A stretch of DNA of 64,000 nucleotides from Brachybacterium fresconis (lineage in GTDB: Bacteria; Actinomycetota; Actinomycetes; Actinomycetales; Dermabacteraceae): assembly GCF_017876515.1 (NCBI RefSeq), contig NZ_JAGIOC010000001.1:1240001-1304000 (forward strand), given 5' to 3'. The notes beneath the pieces were generated by a model. That model saw only the letters and a program-made list of their open reading frames with translations. It was not told the origin of the DNA and did not search any database. This document shows positions 1-9,983 of this stretch, one piece after another; within the stretch, counting starts at the first letter, position 1; the number at the start of each line of letters is the position of its first letter. The position numbers were made by a program, and so were the translations under genes.

Positions 1-764
1 CGAGCTCGATCAGCCGCACCAACGGCAGCGGGGCGTCGCTGCGCAGGACGGCAGCGGCCAGCACGGCGAAGACGGCCAGCAGCCCCGCTCCCGCGAGCAG
101 CCCCGGGACGGCGCGGACCCGGGCCCCGATCGCCAGCAGCGGTCCGTGCAGCGCGGCGCCGAGCAGGTACCACAGGGCGTTGTCGGTGAGCTGGAAGACC
201 CCGTAGGTGAGGTCGCCGTCCACGCCGCCGGCGAGCATCCCGGCGTGCAGGACGGGGGCCAGGAGGTAGACAGCGAGGGCAAGGGCGACCGTCGCCGTCG
301 GCCGGTCCCGGCCCAGCCGCGCGAGGGCGAAGAAGATCGGGAGCACGGCGATGAACCAGTACGGGGAGCCGATCACCAGCATGCCGGTGACCTCGCCGAA
401 CAGGAAGCCGACGGGGTCGCTCGGGGCGTAGCGGGGCCAGCCGGTGACGGCGAACAGCAGGCACCACAGCAGATAGGGCCAGAGCAGATCGAGCACCCGG
501 GGCCTCAGCACGGCCCGCCAGGGGCGGCGGACGGCGCGGGTCGCCAGGGCACCGGCGATCAGGAAGAACAGCGGCATCCGCAGCGGGATGAGGGCGACGT
601 TCACCCGGCTCCACCATCGGGCCGCCGGCGAGTCGCTGCCGCCGAGCAGCTCGGGTCCGGCCGAGACCGCCACGTGGTAGAGCACCACCAGCAGGATCGA
701 GATCGCCCGCGCCAGGTCCAGCCAGGCGATCCGAGTCGGCGGGGCGGCGGGCGAGCGATCCATG
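1..764 (-). CDS. Acyltransferase 3 family membrane protein (partial)
   Basis: The open frame starts at an ATG at 764 and runs off the left edge with no stop, so about 254 residues are visible. The N-terminus has WLDLARAISILLVVLYHVAV, the usual first helix and catalytic-histidine region of acyltransferase 3 (OafA/YrhL-like) proteins. Several hydrophobic helices follow, with an arginine-rich loop near residues 85-95. Members O-acylate cell-surface sugars or lipids. It begins 8 nt after the purE stop and is probably the last gene of the birA-to-purE operon. The C-terminus is missing, so the exact subfamily cannot be given. Confidence 0.85.
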
Positions 765-772
765 GAGCGGCC

Positions 773-1291
773 TCAGCGCTGGGCGCGCAGGGACTCTCCC
801 TTGGCCACGGCGATCTCCCGCAGCTCGGCCTGGAAGGCGACCATGCGCTCGCGCAGTCGGGCCGCCTGCTCATCACCGCCGGCCGCGAGGATCCTCGCGG
901 CCAGCAGCCCGGCGTTGCGGGCCCCGCCGATGGAGACCGTCGCCACCGGGACCCCGGCGGGCATCTGGACGATCGAGAGCAGGGAATCCATGCCGTCCAG
1001 GTGCTTCAGCGGCACCGGCACGCCGATCACGGGCAGAGGGGTGAGGGAGGCGAGCATGCCGGGCAGGTGCGCCGCACCCCCGGCGCCGGCGATGACGACG
1101 CGCAGGCCGCGCTCGGCGGCGGAGCGCCCCCAGGTGATCATGTCCTCGGGCATGCGGTGGGCCGAGACGACGTCGACCTCGGCGGCGATCTCGAACTCGG
1201 CGAGCGCCTCCTCGGCGGCCTTCATGACCGGGTAGTCGGAGTCGGAGCCCATGACGATGCCCACCGGGGGCCGGGACGCGCTCTCGATCAT
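773..1291 (-). CDS. purE: N5-carboxyaminoimidazole ribonucleotide mutase PurE
   Basis: 172 residues, the normal length for bacterial class I PurE. It moves the carboxylate of N5-CAIR to C4, giving CAIR in purine synthesis, and acts after PurK. The N-terminal [13 protein letters not shown], the SAHRMPEDM loop holding the catalytic histidine, and [12 protein letters not shown] are all intact. The ATG at 1291 overlaps the purK stop by 4 nt (ATGA), which fixes the start and indicates translational coupling. Confidence 0.97.
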   Translation of the reverse strand: MIESASRPPVGIVMGSDSDYPVMKAAEEALAEFEIAAEVDVVSAHRMPEDMITWGRSAAERGLRVVIAGAGGAAHLPGMLASLTPLPVIGVPVPLKHLDGMDSLLSIVQMPAGVPVATVSIGGARNAGLLAARILAAGGDEQAARLRERMVAFQAELREIAVAKGESLRAQR

Positions 1292-2589
1292 CGGGTCTCC
1301 TTCGAGGGGCCTGCAGGGATGGGACGAAAGGTCGGGGCGGGGCCGGCGGCGGTCTCCGGGCTCCCGGAGTCCGGGCCGCCGGTGTCCGGGCCGACGGCGT
1401 CCGCGACGGAGGGGCCGTCGATGATCAACCGCTCGGCGCGATGGGCCCGATCGAGCAGGTCCGTCGCGTCCTCGCCCACCAGGGTCACGTGGCCGAGCTT
1501 GCGGCCGGGGCGGACCGACTTTCCGTACAGGTGGACCTTCAGCTCCGGGTCGGCGGCCTGGGCGGCATGGGCGCCGGGCGCGAGGTCCTCGGCGGCGCCG
1601 CCGAGCAGATTGACCATCACCGCGACCGGGCCCCGGGGCGCGGTCGAGCCCAGCGGGAGGTCGGCGACGGCGCGCAGGTGCTGTTCGAACTGCCCGGTCA
1701 CGGCCCCGTCCATGGACCAGTGGCCGGTGTTGTGAGGGCGCATCGCGAGCTCGTTGACGCTGACGGCGCCGTCGGCGGTCTCGAACAGCTCGACGGCGAG
1801 CATCCCGACCACGTCGAGGTCCTCGGCGATCGCGAGGGCGAGGGCCTGGATGCGCTGCTGGGCTGCGGCGTCGAGGTCGGGCGCGGGGGCGACGACCTCG
1901 TAGCAGACGCCGTCCTTCTGGACGGACTGCACGACGGGATAGGCGAGGGCCTCTCCCCCGGGCCGACGGGCGACCTGGGCGGAGAGCTCCCGGGTGAAGG
2001 GGACGAGCTCCTCGGCGAGCAGCTCGCCGTGGTCGGACAGCCAGTCGTCGGCCTGGTCGGGGCCGTCGATGATCCGGACTCCGTGGGCGTCGTAGCCGCC
2101 GCGCGGGGTCTTGACCACGAGGCGTCCTGCGGTCTCCGCGAGCGCCGCGGCGAGGTCCTCCCGGGAACCGACCCGCCACCAGCGCGGACAGGGATGGCCG
2201 AGCTCCCGCAGGCGCTCGCGCATGACCAGCTTGTCCTGGGCGTGGGCGAGCGCGGCGGGTCCCGGCCGCACGGCGGCCAGTCCCTCGTCCCGGACCGCCT
2301 CGAGGATCTCGGCGGGCACGTGCTCGTGGTCGAAGGTGATCACCTCGACGTCGCGGGCGAGGGCGGCCACGGCGTGCTCGTCGTCGTGCCGGCCCAGGCG
2401 CATCTGTCCCGCGACCGCCGCGGCGCTCTCCCCGGCGTCCGTGGCGAGCACGGGCGTGGTCAGCCCCAGCTCGATGGCGGGGCCCAGCATCATGCGGGCC
2501 AGCTGACCGGCACCGACGATGCCGATGCGGCGGGCCCCGCGGGGCAGGCCGGCGGCGGACGGGGCGGGGGGCTGCGCAGTGGTCGACAC
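1288..2589 (-). CDS. purK: 5-(carboxyamino)imidazole ribonucleotide synthase PurK
   Basis: 433 residues with ATP-grasp architecture: N-terminal [13 protein letters not shown], central [14 protein letters not shown], and [19 protein letters not shown] near the active site. It makes N5-CAIR from AIR, bicarbonate and ATP, feeding PurE. It is about 50 residues longer than many homologues because of a Gly/Pro/Ala-rich low-complexity tail after about residue 395. It follows the histidine kinase gene by about 20 nt and overlaps purE by 4 nt, so it lies mid-operon. Confidence 0.97.
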   Translation of the reverse strand: MSTTAQPPAPSAAGLPRGARRIGIVGAGQLARMMLGPAIELGLTTPVLATDAGESAAAVAGQMRLGRHDDEHAVAALARDVEVITFDHEHVPAEILEAVRDEGLAAVRPGPAALAHAQDKLVMRERLRELGHPCPRWWRVGSREDLAAALAETAGRLVVKTPRGGYDAHGVRIIDGPDQADDWLSDHGELLAEELVPFTRELSAQVARRPGGEALAYPVVQSVQKDGVCYEVVAPAPDLDAAAQQRIQALALAIAEDLDVVGMLAVELFETADGAVSVNELAMRPHNTGHWSMDGAVTGQFEQHLRAVADLPLGSTAPRGPVAVMVNLLGGAAEDLAPGAHAAQAADPELKVHLYGKSVRPGRKLGHVTLVGEDATDLLDRAHRAERLIIDGPSVADAVGPDTGGPDSGSPETAAGPAPTFRPIPAGPSKETR

Positions 2590-2608
2590 GGCGGTCAGTG
2601 TACGAGGC

Positions 2609-3973
2609 TCAGGCCCGGGAGCGCGGGCGGCGACGGACCACGGACCCCTGCGGGAGGCTCTCGAGGTCGTCGCCCGCCTCGCTCGGTGGATCCTCGACGG
2701 GCTCCGGATCGTCGACGTCCTCCCCGGGGGCGGAGATGAGGAACACGCCGAAGGTCGCGGGAGTCTCGGTGAGCAGCTCGAGGCGTCCGCCGTCGTCCTC
2801 GACCAGGGTGCGGGCCAGGGCCAGGCCGACGCCGGTGCCCGAGGAGCTGCGCCCGGAGATGGAGCGCTCGAAGATGCGGGTGCCGAGCTCCGGATCGATC
2901 CCGCCGCCCTCGTCGGTCACCTCCACCACCGTGGAGTGCTCGTTGCGCCGCACCTTCACCGTGGTGCGGCCGTCGCCGTGCGTCAGCGCGTTCTCGAGGA
3001 GCGTGGCCACGACCTGGGTGAGCGGACCGTTCGACCCCCACACGGCGGCGCTGCGCGGCACCTGGATGCGCAGCTCGCGGTGGGCACGGCGGTAGGCCGG
3101 CGACCACTCCTCGCTCTGCTGGGTCAGCACCGAGCGCAGCTCGACCACGCCGGGGGTGCGGCGCTGCGAGGAGCGAGGGGCGTTGATGAGGTCGTGGACC
3201 ACCTCGGTGAGGCGGTCGATCTGCTCCAGGGAGATGCGGGCCTCCTCGCGCACCCACTCCTCGGAGCTGGTCGCGAGGATCTCGTCCAGTCGCATGGACA
3301 GTGCCGTCAGCGGGGTGCGCAGCTGATGGGACGCGTTGGAGGCGAGCTGGCTCTCGGCCTCGAGCCGCTCGGTGAGCATCGCGCCGGAGCGGATCAGCTC
3401 CTCGGCGACATCGTCGATCTCCGTGATCCCCGAGGGGTTCCAGGGGCCGCGGGCGCGACCGGACCCCATCTCCTCCGCCCGGCGGTTCAGCCGGGCCAGC
3501 GGCATCGAGATCCGTTGTGCCTGCCACAGGGCGACGGAGGCGCCCACGGAGAGCGCCGAGAGCCCCGCGACGACGATGATCACCCAGGCGCTGGCGGTGT
3601 GCGCCCGGACGTCGGACTGCGGGATGTCCACCACGATCTCCTGCTGCTCGGCTCCGCGACCGCTGACCGAGAGCGGGTCGCTCCCGGGAGGATCGCCCGC
3701 CGTGATGGTGTCGCCCTCGCGCGTGGTCACCGAGATGGCGATGTTCAGGTCGGTCTGCTCGTCGACGATGCCCTGCAGCAGCGCCTCGTCCAGCGGCCTG
3801 CCCTCACTCAGGCGCGCGTCGCTGGCGACCCGCACGGTGTCGAGGATGTCGGTGGCCTCGGCGGAGAGCCGCTGCTTCGCCAGCTGCAGCCAGGACCAGC
3901 CCAGCGGTATGCCCAGCAGCAGCACCGCGAGGACCACGGTGATGATCGTGGCCTGCAGGACGCGTTGCCACAC
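2609..3973 (-). CDS. Two-component sensor histidine kinase
   Basis: 454 residues. A first membrane helix (about residues 8-28) is followed by an extracytoplasmic segment of about 100 residues and a second helix near 130-152. A HAMP-like linker comes next, then the H-box SNASHQLRTPLTAL with the phospho-accepting histidine, and an ATPase domain with the N box (LLENALTHGD), GGGIDPE and GTGVGLALA. An acidic tail follows. It starts 3 nt after the response-regulator stop, so the pair is co-transcribed. The stimulus is unknown. The topology resembles CseC/PhoR-type envelope sensors. Confidence 0.93.
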   Translation of the reverse strand: MWQRVLQATIITVVLAVLLLGIPLGWSWLQLAKQRLSAEATDILDTVRVASDARLSEGRPLDEALLQGIVDEQTDLNIAISVTTREGDTITAGDPPGSDPLSVSGRGAEQQEIVVDIPQSDVRAHTASAWVIIVVAGLSALSVGASVALWQAQRISMPLARLNRRAEEMGSGRARGPWNPSGITEIDDVAEELIRSGAMLTERLEAESQLASNASHQLRTPLTALSMRLDEILATSSEEWVREEARISLEQIDRLTEVVHDLINAPRSSQRRTPGVVELRSVLTQQSEEWSPAYRRAHRELRIQVPRSAAVWGSNGPLTQVVATLLENALTHGDGRTTVKVRRNEHSTVVEVTDEGGGIDPELGTRIFERSISGRSSSGTGVGLALARTLVEDDGGRLELLTETPATFGVFLISAPGEDVDDPEPVEDPPSEAGDDLESLPQGSVVRRRPRSRA

Positions 3974-3976
3974 CCG

Positions 3977-4681
3977 TCAGCTCTCCGCCCCGGTCTCGAA
4001 GCGGAAGCCGACGCCCCGGACGGTCGTGATCCGGCGCGGGTTGGTGGCGTCGTCGCCGAGCTTCCGGCGCAGCCAGGAGACATGCATGTCGAGGGTCTTG
4101 GTCGAGCCCCACCACTCGGCGCCCCAGACCTCACGCATGAGGTCGTCGCGGGTGACGACGCTGCCGGACTCGCGCACCAGCACGGTCAGCAGGTCGTACT
4201 CCTTGGCCGACAGGCTCAGCTCCTCGCCGTCGACGTAGGCGCGGCGGGCGGAGACGTCGAGGGTCACGCCGTTGACGTCGAAGGCATCGCCGGATTCCTC
4301 CACCGCCTGCGTGCGCCGCATCAGGGCCCGGATGCGGGCTTGCAGCTCGCCGAGCCGGAAGGGTTTGGTCACGTAGTCGTCGGCGCCGGCATCGAGCCCG
4401 ACCACCGCATCGACCTCGTCGGCCCGGGCGGTGAGGATCAGGATCGGCGATTCGAGACCCCCCTTGCGCAGACGGCGGGCGACCTCGAGACCGTCCAGAT
4501 CGGGCAGGCCGAGATCGAGGATCACGAAATCGATCGGGTCCCCTGCGGCCGCGATCGCGAGCGCATCCATCCCGCGCGAGGCGCGCGTGACGGTGTACCC
4601 CTCGCGGTCCAGCGCGCGGGAGAGAGGTTCAGCGATGGCCGAGTCGTCCTCGACGAGAAGCAGTCGTGTCACGCAATCCAT
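3977..4681 (-). CDS. OmpR/PhoB-family response regulator
   Basis: 234 residues. The N-terminal receiver domain has the acidic pair EDD near residue 11, the phospho-acceptor Asp56 in VILDLGLPD and the conserved Lys in VTKPF. The C-terminal winged helix contains LSAKEYDLLTVLV and a wing ending TVRGVGFRFE. It is the partner of the histidine kinase that follows. The start at 4681 gives MDCVTRLLLVEDD. A GTG three codons downstream, giving VTRLLLVEDD, is an equally plausible start. Confidence 0.95.
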   Translation of the reverse strand: MDCVTRLLLVEDDSAIAEPLSRALDREGYTVTRASRGMDALAIAAAGDPIDFVILDLGLPDLDGLEVARRLRKGGLESPILILTARADEVDAVVGLDAGADDYVTKPFRLGELQARIRALMRRTQAVEESGDAFDVNGVTLDVSARRAYVDGEELSLSAKEYDLLTVLVRESGSVVTRDDLMREVWGAEWWGSTKTLDMHVSWLRRKLGDDATNPRRITTVRGVGFRFETGAES

Positions 4682-4720
4682 CCTATGTCGCAGCGGGCGA
4701 CGGGGCGCGCGGCCCCGTCC

Positions 4721-5887
4721 TCACAGACCCAGGTCGAGCGGCGCCGAGCGGTCGCGGCGCATCTCGTTGATCCGCACCGTCCCGATGCCGTGGAGCTCCA
4801 CGTCCTCGCCCTCGCTGAGGGAGAAGCCCCCCGGCAGCGCCTGGGTGATGGACTCGGCGGTCTCGGCATCGACCATGACCGCTCCCGGCCGCGCCACCGA
4901 TTCCATCCGGGCGGCGAGGTTGACCTTGGGCCCGAAGACGTCACCGTACCGGGAGAACATCGATCCCCAGGACAGGCCCACCCGGATGGGAGGCAGCTGG
5001 GAATCGGCGGTGATGGCCTCGGCGAGGCTGACGGCGATCTGCGCACCGTCCTCGGGCGTGTCCGCCAGGAACATGATCTCGTCGCCGACCGTCTTGACCA
5101 CGCGGCCGCCGCCGACGGAGATGAGGTCGCGGCTCACCGCCTCGAAACGACCGACGACGTCGGCCAGCTCGCTGCCGGAGAGGTCCTGGGCCAGCCGCGT
5201 GAACTGCACCAGGTCCGCGAATCCGACGGCCCGCTGCAGCGGGAACAGCTCATCGGTGTCGCGGTGGAGCACCTCGGAGCCCGCGCGCGCGGCGTACGCG
5301 GCGAGCTGCCGGCGGAAGGCGAACATGACCTGGGACTCGAGGGTCTCGAGCAGCTCGGGGATCTCATCGAGCATCTGCTGGCGGGCTTCGGCGTCGTCGG
5401 CCCCGTCGGCGTGCTTGGCCTCGTCGACCAGCGCCTCGGTGATCCACATGGCCAGCCGCCCCATGTGGAAGCCCAGCCCGCGGGTGATGCTGGCGAAGGC
5501 ACGCTCGGAGAGCACCCCGTCCTCGACGATCGCGGAGAGGTCGCCGATCGAGTAGGCGTCCTCCTCGGTGAACACCACGGTGTCCTCGTCGACCGGGCTG
5601 AAGCCCAGCGAGCGCCAGTACACCGAGGCCAGCCGCTCCGGGATGTCCTGCTGCTGGGCGAGGTCCCGGCGCGAGAACTTGCGGGGCCCCTGCAGCAGCA
5701 CCTTCTCCAGCGCCCCGACGCTGCGGCGCACCTCCGCGAAGCGACGATTGAGGTCGAGGATCTCCTGGTCGTCGAGCGGAGTCTGCACGAGATCAGGGGA
5801 TTGCTCCGGGGGCACGCTCGCGGGCTCCGACGGGGAGGTCCCCGCGGAGGTGGTCGTGTGCTCCAGGTCTTCGGTTCCACCCGTCAC
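4721..5887 (-). CDS. Class III adenylate/guanylate cyclase with N-terminal regulatory domain
   Basis: 388 residues. The C-terminal catalytic domain (about 220-370) has the metal-binding Asp in GFADLVQFTRL, the Lys and second Asp in VVKTVGDEIMF, and the transition-state Asn/Arg in GPKVNLAARM, so it should be active. The roughly 200-residue N-terminal part has no membrane helix. It resembles the helical autoinhibitory domain of the mycobacterial pH-responsive cyclase Rv1264, which is of similar length. The start codon overlaps the birA stop by 4 nt (ATGA), so the two are coupled. Substrate (ATP expected) and pH sensing are inferred. Confidence 0.92.
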   Translation of the reverse strand: MTGGTEDLEHTTTSAGTSPSEPASVPPEQSPDLVQTPLDDQEILDLNRRFAEVRRSVGALEKVLLQGPRKFSRRDLAQQQDIPERLASVYWRSLGFSPVDEDTVVFTEEDAYSIGDLSAIVEDGVLSERAFASITRGLGFHMGRLAMWITEALVDEAKHADGADDAEARQQMLDEIPELLETLESQVMFAFRRQLAAYAARAGSEVLHRDTDELFPLQRAVGFADLVQFTRLAQDLSGSELADVVGRFEAVSRDLISVGGGRVVKTVGDEIMFLADTPEDGAQIAVSLAEAITADSQLPPIRVGLSWGSMFSRYGDVFGPKVNLAARMESVARPGAVMVDAETAESITQALPGGFSLSEGEDVELHGIGTVRINEMRRDRSAPLDLGL

Positions 5888-6912
5888 GTGCCGTGCTCCT
5901 CCTGTTCAGCGCCGCCCGCGGCGCCCGTCGCGGGCCGAGCGGTTCCGCCCGGCCTCACATGCCTCACATCGCCGACGTCCACGGCCCGGCGGCCCCCGGT
6001 CTCGAGGTCCACCACCAGGCGGCCGTGCACGTCGACAGCCCGGGCGGTGCCGTGCAGCGAGGGAGACGGTGCTCCGCCCGCCCCGACCGATCCCAGCGGA
6101 TCGACCCGCACCGACCGTCCGAGTGTGAGGCACGTCATAGTGTAACGGTGTGCCAGCCCTGCTGCGTCCGCGTCTCCCGTCGTGGACTCCAGCGTCGCCA
6201 GCTCGGCGGCGAGCGCCTGCACGAGGTGCTGCTCGATCCGTCGTCGCAGCTGATCGACGTCGGTCGCCCCCTCGCGAACCCCTCCGTCGAGGCCTCCGCC
6301 GTCGCGGACTTCGCCGTCGCGACGGATCCCGCCGTCGCCGAGCAGCCAGGCCGCGTCCGGAACCTCCGCGCCGTCCCCATCGCGGACCGGTCCCTGCACG
6401 TTCAGCCCGATCCCGATCAGCACGAGATCGCTCCCCCGCCCCTCGACCAGGATCCCGCCGAGCTTCCGACCGTCGGCGGTATGGAGGTCGTTGGGCCATT
6501 TCAGACCCAGCACCGGGCCCTGCGCCCCGACCGCGGCCGTGACGGCCTCGAGTGCGGCGAGCCCCGCAGCCAGCGGGATCCAGGTGCGCTGCTGCGGGGC
6601 GAGAGAGGTGCGGTGGGCATAGGTCAGGTACACATTGCCCCCGGCCGGGCTCGCGAAGCGTCGGCCGAGCCGACCGCGTCCGGCGGTCTGCTCGCCGGTG
6701 GCGACCACGAAGGGCGCCTCCTGCCCGTCATCCAGGAGCCGAGCCGCCTCGTCCTGGGTCGAGGGCACGCGCGCCCGGCGACGGATCGTGGGGCTCGGGA
6801 GCACCCCGAGATCGGGGACACCCTCGGAATCGGGGACGCCCTCGGAGCCGGGGACGACCGTCGAACCGGGATCGACCCCGGGGCCGGCATCGGATCGCGC
6901 CACAGTCCTCAT
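5884..6912 (-). CDS. birA: Biotin--[acetyl-CoA-carboxylase] ligase
   Basis: 342 residues from the ATG at 6912, chosen for the purine-rich GGAAGGGGACGGGAGGG just upstream. The open frame extends further but without family similarity. The catalytic domain has [18 protein letters not shown], the biotinyl-AMP-binding loop, then LKWPNDL and KLGGILVEG. There is no N-terminal DNA-binding domain, so it is a monofunctional ligase. An Asp/Gly-rich insertion around residues 215-245 is low complexity. It is transcribed away from the acyl-CoA carboxylase genes at 7098-11762, whose biotin-carrier subunit is its natural substrate. Confidence 0.94.
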   Translation of the reverse strand: MRTVARSDAGPGVDPGSTVVPGSEGVPDSEGVPDLGVLPSPTIRRRARVPSTQDEAARLLDDGQEAPFVVATGEQTAGRGRLGRRFASPAGGNVYLTYAHRTSLAPQQRTWIPLAAGLAALEAVTAAVGAQGPVLGLKWPNDLHTADGRKLGGILVEGRGSDLVLIGIGLNVQGPVRDGDGAEVPDAAWLLGDGGIRRDGEVRDGGGLDGGVREGATDVDQLRRRIEQHLVQALAAELATLESTTGDADAAGLAHRYTMTCLTLGRSVRVDPLGSVGAGGAPSPSLHGTARAVDVHGRLVVDLETGGRRAVDVGDVRHVRPGGTARPATGAAGGAEQEEHGT

Positions 6913-7097
6913 CCCTCCCGTCCCCTTCCTGTCGTGCTCATGACGACCCTCACACAGGATCGTCCGGGTCGGAGACATGTCCGACGGACCGGGCCCACGC
7001 CGGTCGGCGTCGGCCCTCGTCGAGAGTTCGTAGCGTAGTATCCCGGTGTTCAGCTCCCCGGATTGAAGGCGGCCCACGGGCCGCAGCAGGAGGCTCC
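6913..7097. promoter_or_regulatory. Divergent promoter region between birA and accD
   Basis: 185 nt between the divergent biotin ligase and carboxylase genes, so promoters for both must lie here or within birA. A plus-strand TAGTAT at 7036-7041 is a possible -10 for accD, with no clear -35. AGGAGG at 7088-7093 is the accD ribosome-binding site. No convincing regulator palindrome was seen. Confidence 0.4.
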
Positions 7098-8687
7098 GTG
7101 ACCGACGCCCCGCGGCCGCTCACCACCGCCCAGCGACTGGAGGACCTCCGCGAGCGTGACGCCGCCGTGGTCTCCGCCGCCGATGAGGTCGCCGTCCAGA
7201 AGCAGCACGCCCGGGGGAAGAAGACGGCCCGCGAGCGCATCGCCGACCTGCTGGACGACGGCTCCTTCGTCGAGACCGACCGCTTCGTGCGCCACCAGGC
7301 CCGCAACTTCGGCATCGACGCCAAGCGGCCCGACGGCGACGGCATCGTCACCGGGCACGGCACCATCGACGGCCGCCAGGTGTGCGTCTACGCCCAGGAC
7401 TTCACGGTCTTCGGCGGCTCCCTCGGCGAGGCCCATGGCCGCAAGATCCAGAAGATCCAGGATCTCGCCCTGTCCACCGGGGTGCCGGTGATCGGCATCC
7501 TCGACGGCGGCGGCGCCCGCATCCAGGAGGGAGTGGCCTCGCTGGCCGCCTTCGCGGGCATCATGCGGCGCAATACCCGCTCCTCGGGCGTGGTCCCCCA
7601 GATCGCCATGATCATGGGCCCGGCCGCGGGGGGCGCGGTGTACTCCCCCGCCCTGTCGGACTTCATCGTGATGGTCGAGAAGACCTCGCACATGTTCATC
7701 ACCGGCCCCGATGTGATCCGGACCGTGACCGGGGAGGACGTCGGCTTCGAGGAGCTCGGCGGGGCCCGCACGCACTCCTCCCGCTCGGGCGTGGCGCACT
7801 ACATGGCCCCCGACGAGGACGAGGCCATCGAGTACGTCAAGGACCTGCTCAGCTACCTGCCGGCCAACACCCTCAGCCCCGCGCCGTCCTTCCCGGTGCG
7901 ATTCGAGGAGACACCGACCCCGCAGGACACGGCGCTGGACGCCCTGATCCCGGACTCCCCGAACCAGCCCTACGACATGCTCACCGTGCTGCGCACGATC
8001 CTGGACGACGAGGAGTTCCTCGAGGTCCAGCCGCTGTTCGCCCAGTCCATCCTGGTCGGATTCGGGCGCGTCGAGGGCTACAGCGTGGGCATCATCGCCA
8101 ATCAGCCCTCGCACCTGGCCGGCACCCTGGACATCGACGCCTCCGAGAAGGCGGCACGGTTCGTGCGGCTGTGCGACGCCTTCAACATCCCCGTGCTCAC
8201 CTTCGTGGACGTGCCCGGCTTCCTGCCCGGCACGGACCAGGAGTTCGGCGGCATCATCCGACGCGGCGCGAAGCTGCTGTACGCCTACGCCGAGGCCACC
8301 GTCCCGCTGGTCACGGTCATCACCCGCAAGGCCTACGGCGGCGCGTACATCGTGATGGGCTCGAAGGACCTCGGGGCGGACATCAACCTCGCCTGGCCCA
8401 CCGCCCAGATCGCCGTGATGGGCTCGCAGGGCGCGGTCAGCATCCTGCACCGCCAGCACCTGCGCACCGTGCAGGAGGAGGGCGGTGACGTCGCCGCCGA
8501 GCGCACCGGTCTGGAGACGGAGTACGAGGAGCAGTTCGCCACCCCGTACACCGCCGCCGAGCGCGGCTGGATCGACGGCGTGATCCGCCCGTCCGACACC
8601 CGCCTCGAGATCGCTCGGGCGCTGCGGGCGCTGCGCACCAAGCGCGACTCCCTGCCCACCAAGAAGCACGGGAACATCCCGCTGTGA
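7098..8687 (+). CDS. Acyl-CoA carboxylase beta (carboxyltransferase) subunit
   Basis: 529 residues from a GTG with AGGAGG five bases upstream. An upstream in-frame extension lacks family features. It carries two crotonase-like halves: oxyanion-hole segments [11 protein letters not shown] and [14 protein letters not shown] in the first, and [29 protein letters not shown] plus [12 protein letters not shown] in the second. This is the AccD/PccB type that transfers carboxylate from biotin to acetyl- or propionyl-CoA. It is followed by an epsilon subunit, Maf and the biotin-carrying alpha subunit. Acetyl- and propionyl-CoA specificity cannot be separated by eye. Confidence 0.95.
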   Translation: MTDAPRPLTTAQRLEDLRERDAAVVSAADEVAVQKQHARGKKTARERIADLLDDGSFVETDRFVRHQARNFGIDAKRPDGDGIVTGHGTIDGRQVCVYAQDFTVFGGSLGEAHGRKIQKIQDLALSTGVPVIGILDGGGARIQEGVASLAAFAGIMRRNTRSSGVVPQIAMIMGPAAGGAVYSPALSDFIVMVEKTSHMFITGPDVIRTVTGEDVGFEELGGARTHSSRSGVAHYMAPDEDEAIEYVKDLLSYLPANTLSPAPSFPVRFEETPTPQDTALDALIPDSPNQPYDMLTVLRTILDDEEFLEVQPLFAQSILVGFGRVEGYSVGIIANQPSHLAGTLDIDASEKAARFVRLCDAFNIPVLTFVDVPGFLPGTDQEFGGIIRRGAKLLYAYAEATVPLVTVITRKAYGGAYIVMGSKDLGADINLAWPTAQIAVMGSQGAVSILHRQHLRTVQEEGGDVAAERTGLETEYEEQFATPYTAAERGWIDGVIRPSDTRLEIARALRALRTKRDSLPTKKHGNIPL

Positions 8688-8959
8688 GCGAGCAGGCCTC
8701 CTCCGCCGAGCAGCCGGTCGCACCCCGTGCCGACGTCCGTCTGGTCCAGGGCCGTCTGGCCGCCGACGAGCTGGCGGCGATCGCCGTCGTGGTCTCGGCG
8801 ATGAGCGTCACCAGCCGTCTGGAGGCGGACGAACGGGCCCTGGCCCAGGGCCGCGCCGGAGGACCGGGCGCCTGGAGCGACCCCGTGCACAGCCATCCGC
8901 GCTCGCACGCCCTGCGCCACCATGCCTCGGCCGCGGCCTGGCAGTTCTCCGACCGCTGA
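8684..8959 (+). CDS. Acyl-CoA carboxylase epsilon subunit (AccE-like)
   Basis: 91 residues, starting at a GTG that overlaps the end of the beta-subunit gene by 4 nt. It has the small-subunit pattern: a helix with [17 protein letters not shown] sequence (here [20 protein letters not shown]) followed by a Pro/Gly/Trp-containing tail ([17 protein letters not shown]). In actinobacteria this subunit stabilises the alpha-beta holoenzyme. Position and coupling support the call. Confidence 0.9.
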   Translation: MSEQASSAEQPVAPRADVRLVQGRLAADELAAIAVVVSAMSVTSRLEADERALAQGRAGGPGAWSDPVHSHPRSHALRHHASAAAWQFSDR

Positions 8960-9152
8960 GCCGTCACCGACGCGGAGCAGCGATTCGAGCTGCCCCGCTG
9001 CCTGGGCCGGCCCGGCCCCTCCTGCCCTGCACGATCGGCCGACGGGTCCAGGAGCAGCTGCGCGAACGCGACGGCGGTCCTGCCCGCTGCTTCCCCTTCC
9101 GAGCCCTCGACCTGGGCAACCCGCCGCTTTCCGTCCTCGAAGGAGTCCTGTC

Positions 9153-9929
9153 ATGACGACGCCGTCCACGCCCCTCCCGGAGCCCGATGCGGTGACCGGC
9201 CTGCCGGACCACGATCCGCTGCTGCTGCTCGCCTCCGCCTCGGCCGGCCGCCGCGCCACGCTGCGTGCCGCCCGCATCGAGCACGGCACCCTGCCGGTCG
9301 ACCTCGACGAGGAGGCGATCCTCGCGGCGGCCCGCGAGCGCGCCGCCGCCACCGGAGATCCCGAGGACGCCCTCACGCCTGCTGAGGAGGTGCTGCTGCT
9401 GGCCCGCGAGAAGGCGCTGGCCGCGACCGCCCGCAGCGAGGGCGGCTACGTGGTGCTCGGCGGCGACTCGATGCTCGAGCTCGACGGCGTCTCCATCGGC
9501 AAGCCCCACACCCCCGAGCGGGCCGCCCGGCGCTGGCGGGAGATGCGGGGACGCACGGCGACCCTGCACTCCGGGCACTGGCTGGTCGACGACCGCGACG
9601 AGGCCGACGGCGGCACGGCGGCGACCTTCGGGGCCACCGCGAGCTGCCGCGTCACCTTCGCGGAGGTGACCGACGAGGAGATCGACGCCTATGTCGCCAC
9701 CGGCGAGCCCCTCGGCGTGGCCGGAGGATTCACCCTCGACGGCGTGGCAGGGCCGTTCGTCGAAGGCGTCGAGGGCGACCCGCACGCCGTCGTCGGCCTC
9801 TCCCTGCCGCTGCTGCGCCGGATGCTGGGCGAGATCGGCATCGCCGTCCACGAGCTGTGGGATGAGGCACTGCCCGCCAGCGCCGCCGGGGACTCCCCCG
9901 CCACCACGCCGCCGCCTGCGACCGCGTGA
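9153..9929 (+). CDS. Maf-family nucleotide pyrophosphatase
   Basis: 258 residues from the ATG at 9153, preceded by AAGGAG at 9140-9145. The Maf signature is present: LLLASASAGRRATLRAARI at the N-terminus, GGDSMLELDGVSIGKP (usually ADTxV), REMRGRTATLHSGHWLV, and C-terminal AGGFTLDGVAGPFVEGVEGDPHAVVGLSLPLL. Maf proteins hydrolyse non-canonical or modified NTPs. An insertion around residues 60-85 and a Pro/Ala-rich tail make it longer than the usual 200 residues. The Maf gene between carboxylase subunits is a familiar actinobacterial arrangement. Confidence 0.93.
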   Translation: MTTPSTPLPEPDAVTGLPDHDPLLLLASASAGRRATLRAARIEHGTLPVDLDEEAILAAARERAAATGDPEDALTPAEEVLLLAREKALAATARSEGGYVVLGGDSMLELDGVSIGKPHTPERAARRWREMRGRTATLHSGHWLVDDRDEADGGTAATFGATASCRVTFAEVTDEEIDAYVATGEPLGVAGGFTLDGVAGPFVEGVEGDPHAVVGLSLPLLRRMLGEIGIAVHELWDEALPASAAGDSPATTPPPATA

Positions 9930-9983
9930 GCCCACGCGGTACTAGACTCGGCCTCTGCTGACTCCCGGAAGGAACTCTCGCCC

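Noticed and set aside
2519-6145. Very long plus-strand open frame opposite purK, the two-component genes and the cyclase
   Set aside because: It is rich in Gly/Arg/His/Asp with no domain, and lies opposite genes with complete family motifs; a by-product of high GC content.
6913-7077. Longer BirA start
   Set aside because: The added residues lack similarity, and the ATG at 6912 has a strong purine-rich ribosome-binding site.
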